From Aporrectodea caliginosa (taxonomy: Eukaryota; Annelida; Clitellata; Crassiclitellata; Lumbricidae): a stretch of DNA of 64,000 bases. The notes beneath the pieces were generated by a model that saw nothing but the letters and a program-made list of their open reading frames with translations, was not told the origin of the DNA and did no database searches. This document shows positions 15,201-24,028 of the stretch, one piece after another. The DNA lies in the NCBI GenBank assembly GCA_020284085.1, contig JACEVL010000341.1, forward strand, positions 62,001 to 126,000. Direction: 5' to 3'. Numbering within the stretch: position 1 is the stretch's first letter; the number at the start of each line of letters is the position of its first letter. Made by a program: the position numbers and the translations under genes.

Positions 15201-16448
15201 AGAGGCAAGGAAGAGATACCAAAGGAAATAGAAAGGCGACGCAGGAGAATATCATGGTCTACCGTGTCAAAGGCTGCACTTACGTCGTAGAGTGCAAGAA
15301 GAGTAAGTTGAGAGCGGTCAATAGCACTATAGACATCATTAAGAAGTCTAAGAAGGAGAGTCTCCGTAGAGTGACCCTTACGGAAACCCGACTGATGGCA
15401 GGGTAGAAGGTTATTAGAATCTAGGTAACTGAGTAACTGAGAAGCTACAAGTTTCTCGATTAGTTTAGAGATAAAACTGACGTTAGATATAGGCCTAAAA
15501 CTAGAAGGGCTAGAAGGATCCAGTCCAGTCTGTTTCAGGGTAGGCGTGATGATCGAACGTTTCTGTGAAGCCGGTAAGACACCATCACGTAGAGAAGAAT
15601 TGCAGAGGATCGTCAGGAACGGAAGGAGAGTTTCGATTTGCTCCTGGATGAGAAAGGACGGAAGAGGATCCAATTCCGACGACTTGGCAGGCGAGGCGAG
15701 GATGAGGCGACGCAGCTCAGCCTCGGTGACTGGAGCAAGGGCGGAAAAAGAGAGCTCAGTCGAGGAGAACGAGGGCGGCGGAGAGTCGGCAGTGTCACGA
15801 CGAACAGCATTGATCTTTGTGGATGGTGCTACTGGCTCGATACATACATGGTCATTGGTCAAGGTAACTTGTGGAACTCAATGACTGTGCATAAATGGGT
15901 CTGCACTATATATGAAGTGCATCTTATTTACAACTGTGCTACTCACAAGAAAACTGATTCCGGTTCATAGAACTTTCTTCGATTTCTGAAGATTTTCAAC
16001 CATTAATGAACTTTTCAAAGTTATGGTTTAATTGAATTAGTATTTATTAGGATTCTCCGGTTACAGGGTACATGACTGAAAACATTCATATAGCTTTACA
16101 GTTGTCACTTGAGGTGTCTAAAAAGTCTAGATTTATTAAATACATACACAAGCAGCATTTGTCAAAGGAGAGTAATAAAAACACTTGATTTCTCCTATAA
16201 TTCAGGTTACAATAACTGTCTGTTTAAAAATAAGAATAACATCTGAATGAAGCTCTTTAGTTAAAAATAAAGACAATGATTTCATTTTATTAGCAACCTA
16301 TGAATATACCTCATAAACTTATTTTACAGCCTTCATACTAATAATACAATATTATTCCCAAATCAGATTAGATACAATGGTATGAATGATAATAAGTATG
16401 AATTTATACCCTTGTCTCCCGCCTTTGGCTTCATCATTTATGTCGAAT
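1..16448 (-). CDS. ZMYND8: ZMYND8-type PHD-bromo-PWWP chromatin reader (15 exons traced, C-terminus off the left edge)
   Basis: Proteins of this family read histone tails and bridge them to repressive complexes in the nucleus. On the minus strand I traced exons 16448-16410, 12581-12468, 11609-11532, 9124-9041, 8265-8177, 5799-5659, 5103-4990, 4363-4271, 4099-4012, 3153-3098, 2617-2537, 1798-1739, 916-861, 523-404 and 233 to the window edge. Every junction keeps the frame, giving about 478 residues. Residues 1-131 are Ser/Arg-rich and unconserved. The PHD finger is at 132-178 (CWIC, CCELC, HIKC, CPEC), the bromodomain runs to about 295 with acetyl-lysine Asn275, a CPDC/CQPC zinc linker follows, and the PWWP core reads GYPFWPAK. 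The order and residues fit ZMYND8 better than ZMYND11. The MYND finger would lie beyond the left edge. Any 5' UTR exons upstream of 16.4 kb were not identified. Confidence 0.9.
404..523 (-). CDS. ZMYND8: ZMYND8-like exon 14: end of PWWP and following helices
   Basis: The exon codes for [16 protein letters not shown] and [25 protein letters not shown] closes the PWWP barrel and the rest forms its helical extension. The donor is CTCAG/GTAGGT. Confidence 0.93.
861..916 (-). CDS. ZMYND8: ZMYND8-like exon 13: PWWP, second part
   Basis: The exon codes for [19 protein letters not shown], the beta strands of the PWWP barrel. The acceptor is AACTGCAG and the donor CCG/GTAACT, leaving phase 2. Confidence 0.93.
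1040..1615 (+). mobile_element. Degenerate LINE/SINE tail with the GCGCTATATAAAT end
   Basis: The stretch ends at about 1611 with GAGGCGCTATATAAAT, the 3' end motif that recurs at many places in this window after recognisable reverse-transcriptase sequence. No coding frame survives upstream, so the left limit is a guess. It lies in the intron between ZMYND8 exons 13 and 12. Confidence 0.45.
1739..1798 (-). CDS. ZMYND8: ZMYND8-like exon 12: PWWP core
   Basis: The exon codes for [20 protein letters not shown], the start of the PWWP domain with PFWP in place of PWWP. The splice sites are GTTTAG and AAAG/GTTAGT, both in phase 0. Confidence 0.94.
2040..2316 (+). mobile_element. tRNA-derived SINE with LINE-like tail
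   Basis: A pol III B-box-like sequence (GGGTTCGAATCC) lies near 2144-2155, downstream of a plausible A-box region. The unit continues into GGAGCGCCTCTGAATAGG and GGGGCGCTATAACAAG, which resemble the CR1-like LINE ends here, and closes with AATAC-type repeats. A SINE that borrows its tail from a partner LINE is the natural reading. It lies in a ZMYND8 intron. Confidence 0.6.
2537..2617 (-). CDS. ZMYND8: ZMYND8-like exon 11: Cys-rich linker
   Basis: The exon codes for [15 protein letters not shown] and ENWFCQPC, the zinc-binding segment that joins bromodomain and PWWP in this family. The splice sites are GTTGTAG and TGT/GTTGGT, both in phase 0. Confidence 0.93.
3098..3153 (-). CDS. ZMYND8: ZMYND8-like exon 10: bromodomain helix C
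   Basis: The exon codes for [19 protein letters not shown], the last bromodomain helix. The acceptor is TTTGCCAG and the donor GAG/GTTGGT. The first two bases complete the Lys codon split with exon 9. Confidence 0.92.
3398..3860 (+). mobile_element. CR1-like LINE 3' remnant
   Basis: Conceptual translation near 3680-3780 gives [20 protein letters not shown] and [10 protein letters not shown] with frameshifts. This is the typical C-terminal tail of CR1/L2-type reverse-transcriptase polyproteins. It is an old insertion in a ZMYND8 intron. Confidence 0.6.
4012..4099 (-). CDS. ZMYND8: ZMYND8-like exon 9: bromodomain helix B and acetyl-lysine Asn
   Basis: The exon codes for [19 protein letters not shown] and then [10 protein letters not shown]. 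Asn275 in IVFNG is at the acetyl-lysine-binding position. The donor is GGCA/GTGAGT, leaving phase 1. Confidence 0.94.
4271..4363 (-). CDS. ZMYND8: ZMYND8-like exon 8: bromodomain ZA loop
   Basis: The exon codes for TDPFQRPVD through [16 protein letters not shown], the ZA loop and helix A of the bromodomain, with the characteristic MDFSTLEK. The splice sites are GGTGTAG and AAG/GTGTGG, both in phase 0. Confidence 0.94.
4990..5103 (-). CDS. ZMYND8: ZMYND8-like exon 7: PHD-bromodomain linker and first bromodomain helix
   Basis: The exon codes for 38 residues including [14 protein letters not shown] and [13 protein letters not shown], corresponding to the linker and helix Z of the bromodomain. 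The acceptor is TTGTTAG and the donor CCTGAG/GTATGG, both in phase 0. Confidence 0.93.
5659..5799 (-). CDS. ZMYND8: ZMYND8-like exon 6: PHD finger
   Basis: This 47-codon exon holds a complete Cys4-His-Cys3 PHD finger: CWIC, VCCELC, HIKC and WICPEC. It is the best-conserved part of the gene and resembles the vertebrate ZMYND8 PHD finger, which packs against the bromodomain. The downstream donor is GAG/GCAAGT, a GC-type 5' splice site. Confidence 0.93.
5856..6274. mobile_element. hAT-type non-autonomous element (TIR CAGTGGCGTAC / GTACGCCCCTG)
   Basis: The element starts CAGTGGCGTACCG and ends GGAGCTCCGTACGCCCCTG. It is flanked on both sides by ATCCTTCA (5848-5855 and 6275-6282), the 8-bp duplication expected for hAT transposition. 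Inside, a second CAGTGGCGTAATG copy at about 6040 shows an internal repeat or nested insertion. GCCCCGGGCGGCA occurs near both ends. No transposase is encoded. It lies in the intron before the PHD exon. Confidence 0.85.
6429..7489 (-). mobile_element. hAT deletion derivative, copy 1 (TIR CAGGGGTGGACTGGG)
   Basis: This 1061-bp element has terminal inverted repeats CAGGGGTGGACTGGG and 8-bp target duplications ATACTATA (6421-6428 and 7490-7497). On the minus strand it keeps the C-terminal dimerisation part of an hAT transposase: [20 protein letters not shown] is followed by a conserved helical end at about 6720-6945. The catalytic core is missing, so it needs a transposase in trans. Its right-hand 560 bp nearly match the copy at 35326-36435, while the middle differs, as expected for independent internal deletions. 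Confidence 0.9.
7498..8176. other. ZMYND8 intron sequence without recognised feature
   Basis: This AT-rich intron remainder lies between the hAT copy and exon 5. I see no conserved coding frame, RNA gene or repeat structure. Confidence 0.5.
8177..8265 (-). CDS. ZMYND8: ZMYND8-like exon 5 (basic segment)
   Basis: Acceptor GTGAGCAG and donor ACA/GTAAGT bound an exon that codes for a basic segment with RKRPADSD and [10 protein letters not shown], a plausible bipartite nuclear-localisation signal. It ends in phase 0, matching the PHD exon. Confidence 0.8.
9041..9124 (-). CDS. ZMYND8: ZMYND8-like exon 4
   Basis: The exon runs from acceptor TTGAGCAG to donor ATCAG/GTCTGG. It codes for a polar segment including [16 protein letters not shown]. 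It enters and leaves in phase 1, as its neighbours require. Confidence 0.7.
9590..9620 (+). repeat. AATAC microsatellite-like tail
   Basis: The sequence AAAATACAATACAATACAATG resembles the 3' tail of the SINE at 2040-2316, so a short SINE/LINE end may precede it. The body of the element is not recognisable. It lies in the intron between exons 4 and 3. Confidence 0.4.
9900..11690 (+). mobile_element. Degenerate CR1-like LINE (reverse-transcriptase part and 3' end)
   Basis: Broken frames read like a CR1/L2 reverse transcriptase. [20 protein letters not shown] (in place of the usual VLGP block) precedes [12 protein letters not shown], the YADD-like active-site block, at about 10400-10530. The stretch [20 protein letters not shown] lies near 11160-11220. 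The copy ends with GGTGCTATATAAATG at about 11670-11685. Many stops and shifts show age. The ZMYND8 exon 3 (11532-11609, minus) lies inside the outer limits, so the final tail may be a separate short insertion. Confidence 0.6.
11532..11609 (-). CDS. ZMYND8: ZMYND8-like exon 3
   Basis: The exon runs from acceptor TTGTTTATAG to donor AAAG/GTTTTG and codes for the segment around [18 protein letters not shown]. The stretch RRRHS is a possible basophilic phosphorylation or nuclear-localisation site, which is inference. The phase fits exons 2 and 4. Confidence 0.7.
12468..12581 (-). CDS. ZMYND8: ZMYND8-like exon 2
   Basis: The exon lies between acceptor TCTGCCAG and donor AAAG/GTAACC. It codes for a Ser/Val-rich segment containing [12 protein letters not shown] and [10 protein letters not shown]. 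It is not a conserved domain; it is called by its open frame, its splice sites and the phase match on both sides. Confidence 0.65.
13667..14046. mobile_element. hAT MITE (TIR CAGTGCTTCCCAAA)
   Basis: This 380-bp element opens CAGTGCTTCCCAAAGTGG and closes TTTGGGAAGCACTG. Flanking octamers CACTACTG and CAGTACTG differ by one base, consistent with an aged 8-bp duplication. The internal phrase GCCGGTCCGC is repeated near both ends. No coding capacity. It lies in the first coding intron of ZMYND8. Confidence 0.8.
14088..15870 (-). mobile_element. CR1-like LINE, 5'-truncated, with a long open reverse-transcriptase frame
   Basis: A 575-residue frame (15862-14135) holds a non-LTR reverse transcriptase. 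It shows [18 protein letters not shown] near 122, [10 protein letters not shown] at 195-204, [12 protein letters not shown] at 250-261 and the catalytic YADD at 283-286, followed by the usual thumb and C-terminal tail ([16 protein letters not shown]). The 3' UTR ends in GGCGCTATATAAATT and a TGAT-repeat tail at about 14090. The endonuclease domain is absent, as in 5'-truncated copies. The intact frame suggests a young insertion. It lies in a ZMYND8 intron, in the same orientation as the gene. Confidence 0.9.
16410..16448 (-). CDS. ZMYND8: ZMYND8-like exon 1 of the coding region (start codon)
   Basis: An acceptor (TTTAACAG) precedes 16448. The ATG is at 16437-16435, immediately followed by a second ATG, and the exon ends AAG G before GTATAA. 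It codes for MMKPKAGDK and leaves one base that joins exon 2 as Gly. The acceptor implies at least one upstream 5' UTR exon. The start is inferred from phase continuity with exon 2. Confidence 0.6.
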
Positions 16449-18640
16449 CTGTTAAACAGACATTAAAAAGTTCTAATAATTGTACAGTAATGTTATAAGC
16501 GATTTACCATTGATGTGCATAATTTTATCCATCATCAAAAACTCAGCAAGGGAAGCTTAATCAAGAAGTGCAGTCAAAACAATTATCAATTACTGAGCTG
16601 AAGCGGGGTGGAGAATCACTCTGTGTTGATGGCCACTTTTAGACCGAAGAAACAAATTCATCAAAAATTAAAACAACATAAAGCATGGTAACTAAGAATA
16701 ACTTCATATACCTATCTCAGGTCAGAAACCACACATTCACATTTTTCTTGAATATTTCTTGGTGTCAACGAGATACCTGGCATTGCTTTTGCTTATACAA
16801 ATACTCTATACCTGCTCCAACAGTTGATGTAGCAATTCTACATAGATCCAGTTCAATGTCTATCTGTTAGCAGTCATCTTTGAGTTTGTATTTGCCATTC
16901 TACAGAAAAGCTTCACAACATATAATACCAAATGGTGCAATATCCCCAAGTGCAAGATTGGACAGATTTGGAAAAGTCTCTGGGATACATATTATCTGTA
17001 AAACATTAAGTCATGCTTTTGGAAAGTTCTCTTCACATAATTATATTCTAAATGTCAATAAAAACTCAATAAGTTACATTTTCAGTGTTTCTGACACATC
17101 TGCTCTTCCTTATAGCTTAAGCAATCCAAAAATTGACTCTGGTTGATGTTTCTTCAATACTGCTTGCAGCTGTGAAAATATATGTTCTCCCATTATGCAA
17201 TGTTTCAAGGAATTCATTCATTCACTTCGAACATGGACTGTCAAACTTAGTGGTATGTTTCGAGGAATAATGTACCTTATATATTTCTTGTTCACTGCTA
17301 TTGTTTCTTGACAGGTCAATATAAAACACCATTAAAATGCTCAAAAATGAAAATTCCTCATTATACGCAATTTTAAAAGCTCTACATTAAAATCAATTCT
17401 TGCTTTCTGCTTACACTTGATGTCACCATCTTCAATTGCCATGTAAAATGGAGAATGCATAATGGAGAACTTCCTGTCATGTGAGGCAAATAATTATGGA
17501 ACATTTTAAAGACTGTAATTGCTTGATTGTTAGCAGCTATAAGCAGTTCATTATTTTAGATATAAAAAATCAATATTTTGATAGCTTGGCAGGCCCAATA
17601 AACTAATTTCATAGGAAGGATCATAGCTTGTGGGCTGTATGTTGGACAGCGCTGGGCTAAAAGCTTTCATTTTAGTTTCATCTGCAGCCAAGTCTGTGTA
17701 GTTTTGCACCTTCAGTCATTTTGTGCATATTCTGAGTCCCTGGTGCAGATTACGCTTTTCAGTACAATCTGGACAGTGGACATAGGACTCAAAGTGCTTG
17801 CCAAATCTGCAATCATAGATGGTCTCCAATCGTCTGCACAAGACCACCAATGGAACTTTCTTAACCTACCCAGGCGCCATTTGTGCACAGACAATTTGTC
17901 ATTCTTTAGAACCATACCAGAAGTTAGGCTAACAAATCCCTCTTGTGAGGTGTTCAAAATGGGGCAATTTATAATTTTAGCTTTCCAAATTATTCACACA
18001 CTATAAAAATCATTTCACCGTTCCAAATTAATTTCAACACTTACCTTTTTAGTTCTCCTATGCCAGAATATATAACAGTATTGAAACAACCAGAATAAAT
18101 TAAAAATTAAGAAAAAGAAGGAAATAAGTAAATCAGCTGATTTTGAGGACATTTGCTGTTGTGATACTGCTGGCAGTCTGCTGTTTTTGATCAGCTGTGC
18201 TTGCATGACCTGCAACAATCCATGCAGTCTTGTTAGATACGTGCAAGGAATAGATGGAAAGAAATGGTCCTCCTGCTGTTGTTTGTGACAAGAAACGTGT
18301 GACAATATTAGTTTTTCGCTTGGAGTCATCTGCTTTTTAAACCATTGGTGGTTACGATGTACTGCTAGTCACTGGACACAGCAGACAACGATGCATGAAG
18401 CCTGTAATGATACTGTAAGTTTGTGCTTTGGCAAGTGAAAAGCTGATCCTGCTTGTTTTTTGTTTTCATAAGTTTTGTGGATTATTTTGTCTTCATCTGA
18501 TGCATTTACCTACAGATACGATTTCAGCCATTTTAACCGTTTTCTACCACACAAAAAGTATTCTGCAGACACTCCTTCATGTTGTGTGTACAGGCCAGCT
18601 GAACCATATACTTGCAGACATTCTGCTCTTACCATTACCT
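16449..18640. other. Upstream region of ZMYND8, no confident feature
   Basis: AT-rich intergenic or 5' UTR-intron DNA. Short open stretches at 17704-18006 (plus) and 18015-18329 (minus, with a hydrophobic segment) show no recognisable homology or splice context. A 5' UTR exon and promoter of ZMYND8 are expected hereabouts but cannot be placed. Confidence 0.5.
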
Positions 18641-18649
18641 GCAGTGTAC

Positions 18650-19130
18650 TTAAGACGCCTTTCACCCTAAACCTGTGTCGGCCTGCTCGCCACAGGGCAG
18701 CTTGTCTACGGCCTACACGTCTCCTCGGCTCCTCTTTGCCATCGTCTCCCCAAGACCTCCCTCAGGTGAGACTAGTGGATCTCAACTTGCAATCTTCAAT
18801 GGGTAACAAATACATGGAAGTAGCGAACGCTATATCTCTACATGACTTGGACATACTCATGATCACGGAATCATCCCATTCTTCTTCCCGAGATGTTCCA
18901 GTATGCCATGCTACTCTTCCAGGTTCCCTCTTCATGGATCTTCCACGTCCCTCTAGCCATCATCCACGCGCTTCGGCTCAAAACCATGGTGGTATTGTGG
19001 TCTATCATAGGGCCTCAATTTCCACCAGATCTACTCCTCTTCCTATTCAACCGACTACATCCTAAGAGAGTCTTATTTGGCCGCGCTAAAACTGTAAAAA
19101 AACGACTACAGATAAGTTGAGATATGGACA
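18650..19130 (+). mobile_element. LINE 5' fragment with endonuclease-like N-terminus
   Basis: The plus-strand frame reads VRLVDLNLQSSMGNKYMEVA, then HDLDILMITESSHSSS and NHGGIVVYHRASIS. These are the LNVRS, DILALTET and GGGVAIYHR blocks at the start of the apurinic-type endonuclease of CR1/L2-like LINEs. The rest of the element is missing. Confidence 0.65.
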
Positions 19131-19984
19131 TAATAATACTGTTAACCATTTGCTGACAGTGTCAGCGGTCATTTTAATGCTTCTTTTTTAATGAATGCGA
19201 CAGTTTCATATTTATACTGAAATGTGTCTGTAAAAGAACAGTTTCGGATCTTTTGTTTTATTAATCCGAATATCACAATGATTCAGAACTGCTCTGCAGA
19301 CTATCTGCGCTTAATATGCTGTTTAAATTGAAAAGTGCGTCAACGTGCGCAGTGTGTGTACTAAACGAGAAAGGCAAAGCAAGCAAGAAGCTACGAAAGA
19401 CGCATAAAGACAAACATCTATCGCAAACTGCTTACTATAAAATCAATTATTTGCAATATTTCCTTTGCACTTTTGTTTGCCTCCGAACTCAGTCACAGAA
19501 TAATTAACTTCACTTTTATTTTGCTCTGAACAACTTAATATCACAACGTACATTACTTATTAGACTAATAATCAAATTTACGATTGGCTAGAAATCGTCC
19601 AATGAGCGAATGGAAGAAGATGAACATCGAAACCATCGAATGATGCCAGCACCAGACTTTAATTTATTTAGCACGATACTTTTAGAATTAAAAGTATGTA
19701 GTAAATTTCATACGGTGACACGCTAGTATTAAAGAAGTAGCTTGTTTAAAATCAGGTTTCGGACTGGCTTATGAATTGTGGTTTTGATTGTGATTTCACT
19801 CGAAGCGACCAATGGTCATTAATAATTATGATAACGATGCTCGAAGTCACAGAAATTCGACAAAAATTAACAAATTGTATCAAGAAAGAACGACCAAAAT
19901 AGTGTTGACACTCTAATGGAAGTGGAAACCAATCAAGCGGTTAGAAAACCTACCGCTATGTGCGACATGATGTTTGCCGATTAC

Positions 19985-20090
19985 TTATAACACTCGTGAA
20001 TAAGCTGGTGCCTGCAGCTGCGCTTGGCTTTTGAGTGACGCTTTAGAGTTTGGAGTTTAAATTACGATTACGATTACGACTTAGAGCGTT
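19985..20090 (+). mobile_element. LINE 3' end with ATTACG-repeat tail
   Basis: The segment GTGAATAAGCTGGTGCCTGC leads to a tail of ATTACG repeats ending near 20083. Nearly the same end occurs at about 63280-63355, so both belong to one retroposon family. Confidence 0.6.
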
Positions 20091-20210
20091 CCGACTGTAA
20101 CGCAGGGACTCTGAGCATGGTCTTTCATGAACAATATAATACAATAATATAGGCCCACAAATGGAAATTTGTAGCACGCTTTAACAAGACGTACTATATT
20201 ATATATATAG

Positions 20211-20398
20211 TCACAGTATAAATAATTATACAGTATGTCGACTCCGGCCGCTGCCTGTTGATTAGGTTTTCTGGTGACGCCATTTTGAAAGTGAGCTGTT
20301 TGACAGTGGGCGGAGCTAACTCACTTTCTAATCAGTCACACATTCTGACTGCAGCAGAGGCCGAGAGTCGACGTACTGTATAATTATTTATACTGTGA
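20211..20398. mobile_element. Short MITE with about 40-bp terminal inverted repeats
   Basis: The left end TCACAGTATAAATAATTATA and the right end TATAATTATTTATACTGTGA are exact inverses, and the inversion continues imperfectly through GTCGACTC. TATAG flanks both sides. The 188-bp unit has no coding capacity. The superfamily is not assigned. Confidence 0.75.
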
Positions 20399-20554
20399 TA
20401 TAGTCTTGCACGAGAGAACGTACGTTGTACGCGCTTCGCTACATTCCTAGTGTTAATGCAACGTGAACAGATAAGCTTTTAATTTTGTTTTAAATTGAGC
20501 GATAGATGTGCGCTGGCGAACAGCTGGAAGGACTGTTCCATTCTAATTAAGGAT

Positions 20555-20823
<269 letters not shown>

Positions 20824-21865
20824 GTAGACGTGATCCAAGCATATGAGCGCCTCTGCCGCCTCAACGGTCACGTCTATTGAGATAATGACATGACGCTCAG
20901 CGTCATCGATGCTCTGTCGTAGGCCTATATGGTCATGTGTGTGCACTACTGAACTTTGGAAGGACAATAAATTATGAAATAGGCCTACAGTTGTATTGTA
21001 ATCGTAGGCTAATCGTAAACTCGAGATTCTAGAACGCCCACAAAAGCGAAGTCGCGGGAACCAGCTTAAACACAGGCTCTATAAGACTGTATTGTATTGC
21101 ATTAAAAGAAATTCTGAGCAGATAGATCCGAAAAAAGTATACCCTGTGAATAGTCTTATGGTTCGTTACTGTATAAAATAAGCCTTATTATCTTCGCTTT
21201 TCTATCATTAGACTAAACGTACAGCGATATTAAAAATTAGTTGATGAATGTGTATGCAGACTGCTTGCTGACACCCATGACGTCATTGGCATTAGATGCA
21301 ACGACTTCAGGATTAGATATTGGTTTCAGACATCTGGTTACATGCAGTAGTATCTAGTATTATACGTCTATGGTTCGTTCCTGGTTCGTTCGCTCATTTT
21401 GTGTGTATCGTATCGGTCCATGCTTTGTAACTGACACGAAGAAATAAAAGTCTTGGTTTCGTTACACAAAATATATTTTATGGTACTATAATTGTGGTAA
21501 CATTGCTTTATTTTTAGTTACAGGTTTCTCTGTACATTTGTTTTGAACTGCGGACATTCTTCTAAGGTACGTTTTCCATCTATTCTTGAGATAATGACAT
21601 TTGTAATTGAACATTTATATAGCACCGCTCAAGTACAATACAGATCAGAGGCGCTCTGTGCGCTAGCCTGTGTGATATTAAATGTCATTAAAACAGATTT
21701 GTTGGTTTTAATAGCAAACATAGCTCAGATAACTAGAAGAGTCTAAATTGTTTCAAAGTCAGTTTTATTAAGGATAAATCTTCTGCGCGGATGATTCCGT
21801 AGCAAAAGTAGTAGGATAAATCTTCTGCGGCGGAAAATTCCGCCCCACTAGTAATATTTTCGTGA

Positions 21866-21890
21866 GGGTCGGTTAGGGTCAGGGTTAGGG
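21866..21890 (+). repeat. Short telomere-like TTAGGG stretch
   Basis: The sequence GGTCGGTTAGGGTCAGGGTTAGGG holds three TTAGGG-like units. It is too short to indicate a telomere and is probably interstitial. Confidence 0.6.
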
Positions 21891-21969
21891 TGTCATTAGA
21901 AAACATGCTAAGGGTGGAAAGTACGAGTATTTTAGGCGTCACCCTCTGACACAGAAAATTTGACTTTGA

Positions 21970-22495
21970 TAATCACATAGACACTGGACAGCATAATGTA
22001 GGATGGCTAGGCAGTCACTTTATGCTATCCGTGTTTTTGCTGCCCACGGGTTATCAGGTTCATCACTCCACGACGTTGTCCGTGCGACTACTCTTACAGG
22101 ATGTTGTATGCCTCTCCGGCCTGGTGGGGGTTTGTGGGTCAGGACAGGCGGACAAGCCTACAAGTGCTGCTGCAGCAACTGGTCTGGCTGCGATACCTGC
22201 CCGAAAACAACTCAAGTTTAGAACAACTATGCCAGAGTGCTGACACCCGCCTCTTAAGTGCTGTTCGTGGAAATCCAGGCCATGTTCTACATGACCTACT
22301 GCCCCAATTAAAACTGTAATATATGCTCTACATCCATGTAAACATGACAGAATTCTACCTGTGGCAGACAGTCTGGCATGCAAAACATTTATTATTAGGA
22401 TGATTTATTCGTGATTATGTACTTCATAATGTACACCAAAGTGCAGTTAGCAATTGGCTCAATAAAGGATATACTTACTTACTTACTTAAAAATC
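21970..22495 (+). mobile_element. LINE 3' end with CTTA-repeat tail
   Basis: Frameshifted plus-strand translation includes YASPAWWGFVGQD, LQQLVWLRYLPENNSSLEQL and DTRLLSAVRGNPGHVLHDLL, typical of the C-terminal part of a non-LTR retrotransposon polyprotein. It ends in CTTACTTACTTACTTA at about 22478-22493. It differs in tail type from the CR1-like family here. Confidence 0.75.
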
Positions 22496-22639
22496 TTCTG
22501 CCATAGAAGTAATTTCTTCACGCGTTGCGTGGCGGAATCTCCTGCCACAGAAGCACCATGCTTTTATTAATTGATGCATCTTTACTTATATATAGTTGTG
22601 CATAAATGTGTGATTTTATAATCTGCTACTGTTATAGGC

Positions 22640-22720
22640 CTAGTTTATTTAAAAAATGTGTGTGATCGTTATATACAACGTGCGCTTGTCAGATGCAAAT
22701 AAAGGCTACTTACTTACTTA
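22640..22720 (+). mobile_element. Second CTTA-tailed LINE 3' stub
   Basis: The short segment GATGCAAATAAAGG is followed by ACTTACTTACTTACC, the tail type of the LINE ending at 22493. Only the extreme 3' end is present. Confidence 0.5.
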
Positions 22721-22899
22721 CCAGTGGCAGGCTCGCATACACATGCTGACAGTCGACAGATGGCAAGTTCAGAGTATCTGAAGTACGCAGAATCTAGAAT
22801 GAAGAACGATGGTAGGCCTCGTAATCTGCTGTTGATGGTTCACAGCTGGACCATGGACATATGCATACTGATGAGTTCCAACCAGCAAAGAAAAAAGAC

Positions 22900-23400
22900 T
22901 AGATTCAAATAAGTGGTGTAGAGAATTTAGAATAGGGTCTTAAGATGGAACCTGTGGGAGACTGTGGACCAGTTAGACTGTGTTGAACCAAATACCACTG
23001 CCTAAGTGCATCCAGAAAGGAATGACCTCAGTCACGAGGCCGTCCCAGGGTGCTCCAACAGAATTCTATGGTCAACATTGTTGAAAGGCGCACTTTCTTC
23101 GAAAAGTATGAGGAGTGTTATGTGCTTCCAAGCAAAAGCTCCAAAAGTGTTAAAAACAATGCATGTGGTAACAGACTCTGTGAAGTGGAACTTTCTAAAC
23201 CCTGATTGATGTTTTGGTTTGGAGGCTATTTGCCTTCAAGATATTGTGTAAGCTGTATCATTACTCAGCCATCTTCGATACGAATGGTAGGGTGGAAATA
23301 GGTCGATAATTAGCCATTCACTTCAAGCCCAAGTTGATTTATACAGAAGTAGAATCTGATTTCTTATACCTGAATTTTCTTATACCTGAATCTGTGGTTT
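22900..23400 (-). mobile_element. Degenerate CR1-like reverse-transcriptase fragment
   Basis: The minus-strand translation contains HQSGFRKFHFTESVTTCIV and APFNNVDHRILLEH, recognisable as the [13 protein letters not shown] and [12 protein letters not shown] blocks of CR1-like reverse transcriptase. Stops interrupt it. Confidence 0.65.
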
Positions 23401-23944
23401 CATTTAACTTCTGTAGAAGTTGACTCTAAGTTACTTTTAACTGTATTAGTTCACTGTAGTCACCTAGATTTACCTAAATTACTGTGAGCCCTAAAGAATA
23501 CTCCTAACACAATGTATTTTATAATGAAATTTGAGCATGGAAGTGTAAGAGGTCCATTAGAAATTTTGTTTATATTTTCTTTAAATATCAACTAAGACAT
23601 TGGCATAAAACACAACACTTGGTACTGAATTGTGTGTTGTGACCCATGACAAAGACCCATAATATTTTTTAATGTGCATACAGCCCCAAAGGCACTTTAG
23701 AAACTGCTAAGCTAGTGTTAATAAATGTCAACATATTGCTGTATTGCATCTGACACGTTACCTATTACTGTGCCTGCTCATTTGTGTGTATTCTATCCAT
23801 TCTTTAATTTGATAAGGTCTATTATTATAATCAGAACCGAAACTGCTTGGCACTGTTCAGTGGATGTCATTCTTCAACTTGTTTAGATACAGTATTTGCT
23901 GTCCGTATTGTAATACTGGAAATGGAAAGCTATTGTTTATAGAC

Positions 23945-24016
23945 TGTTGCTCCAAAACATTAGTCAATGCGCCTCTGATTAGGTTGTACTGTGAGAGGCG
24001 CTTTATAAATCCGTAA
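23945..24016 (+). mobile_element. CR1-like 3' tail
   Basis: The sequence GCGCCTCTGATTAGG through GAGAGGCGCTTTATAAATCC matches the LINE 3' end motif seen throughout the window. It is the site next to which another LINE inserted. Confidence 0.5.
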
Positions 24017-24028
24017 ATAGTATAGTAT

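Noticed and set aside
17704..18006. Plus-strand frame of 100 residues
   Set aside because: No recognisable family. It is open on the opposite strand too, as expected of noncoding DNA or an old repeat.
18015..18329. Minus-strand frame with a hydrophobic segment and a basic C-terminus
   Set aside because: It looks like a small membrane protein, but there is no homology, no conserved start context and no phase link to ZMYND8.
21866..21890. Telomeric repeat as a chromosome end or fusion point
   Set aside because: Only three imperfect units; too short to mean more than a chance or minor interstitial site.
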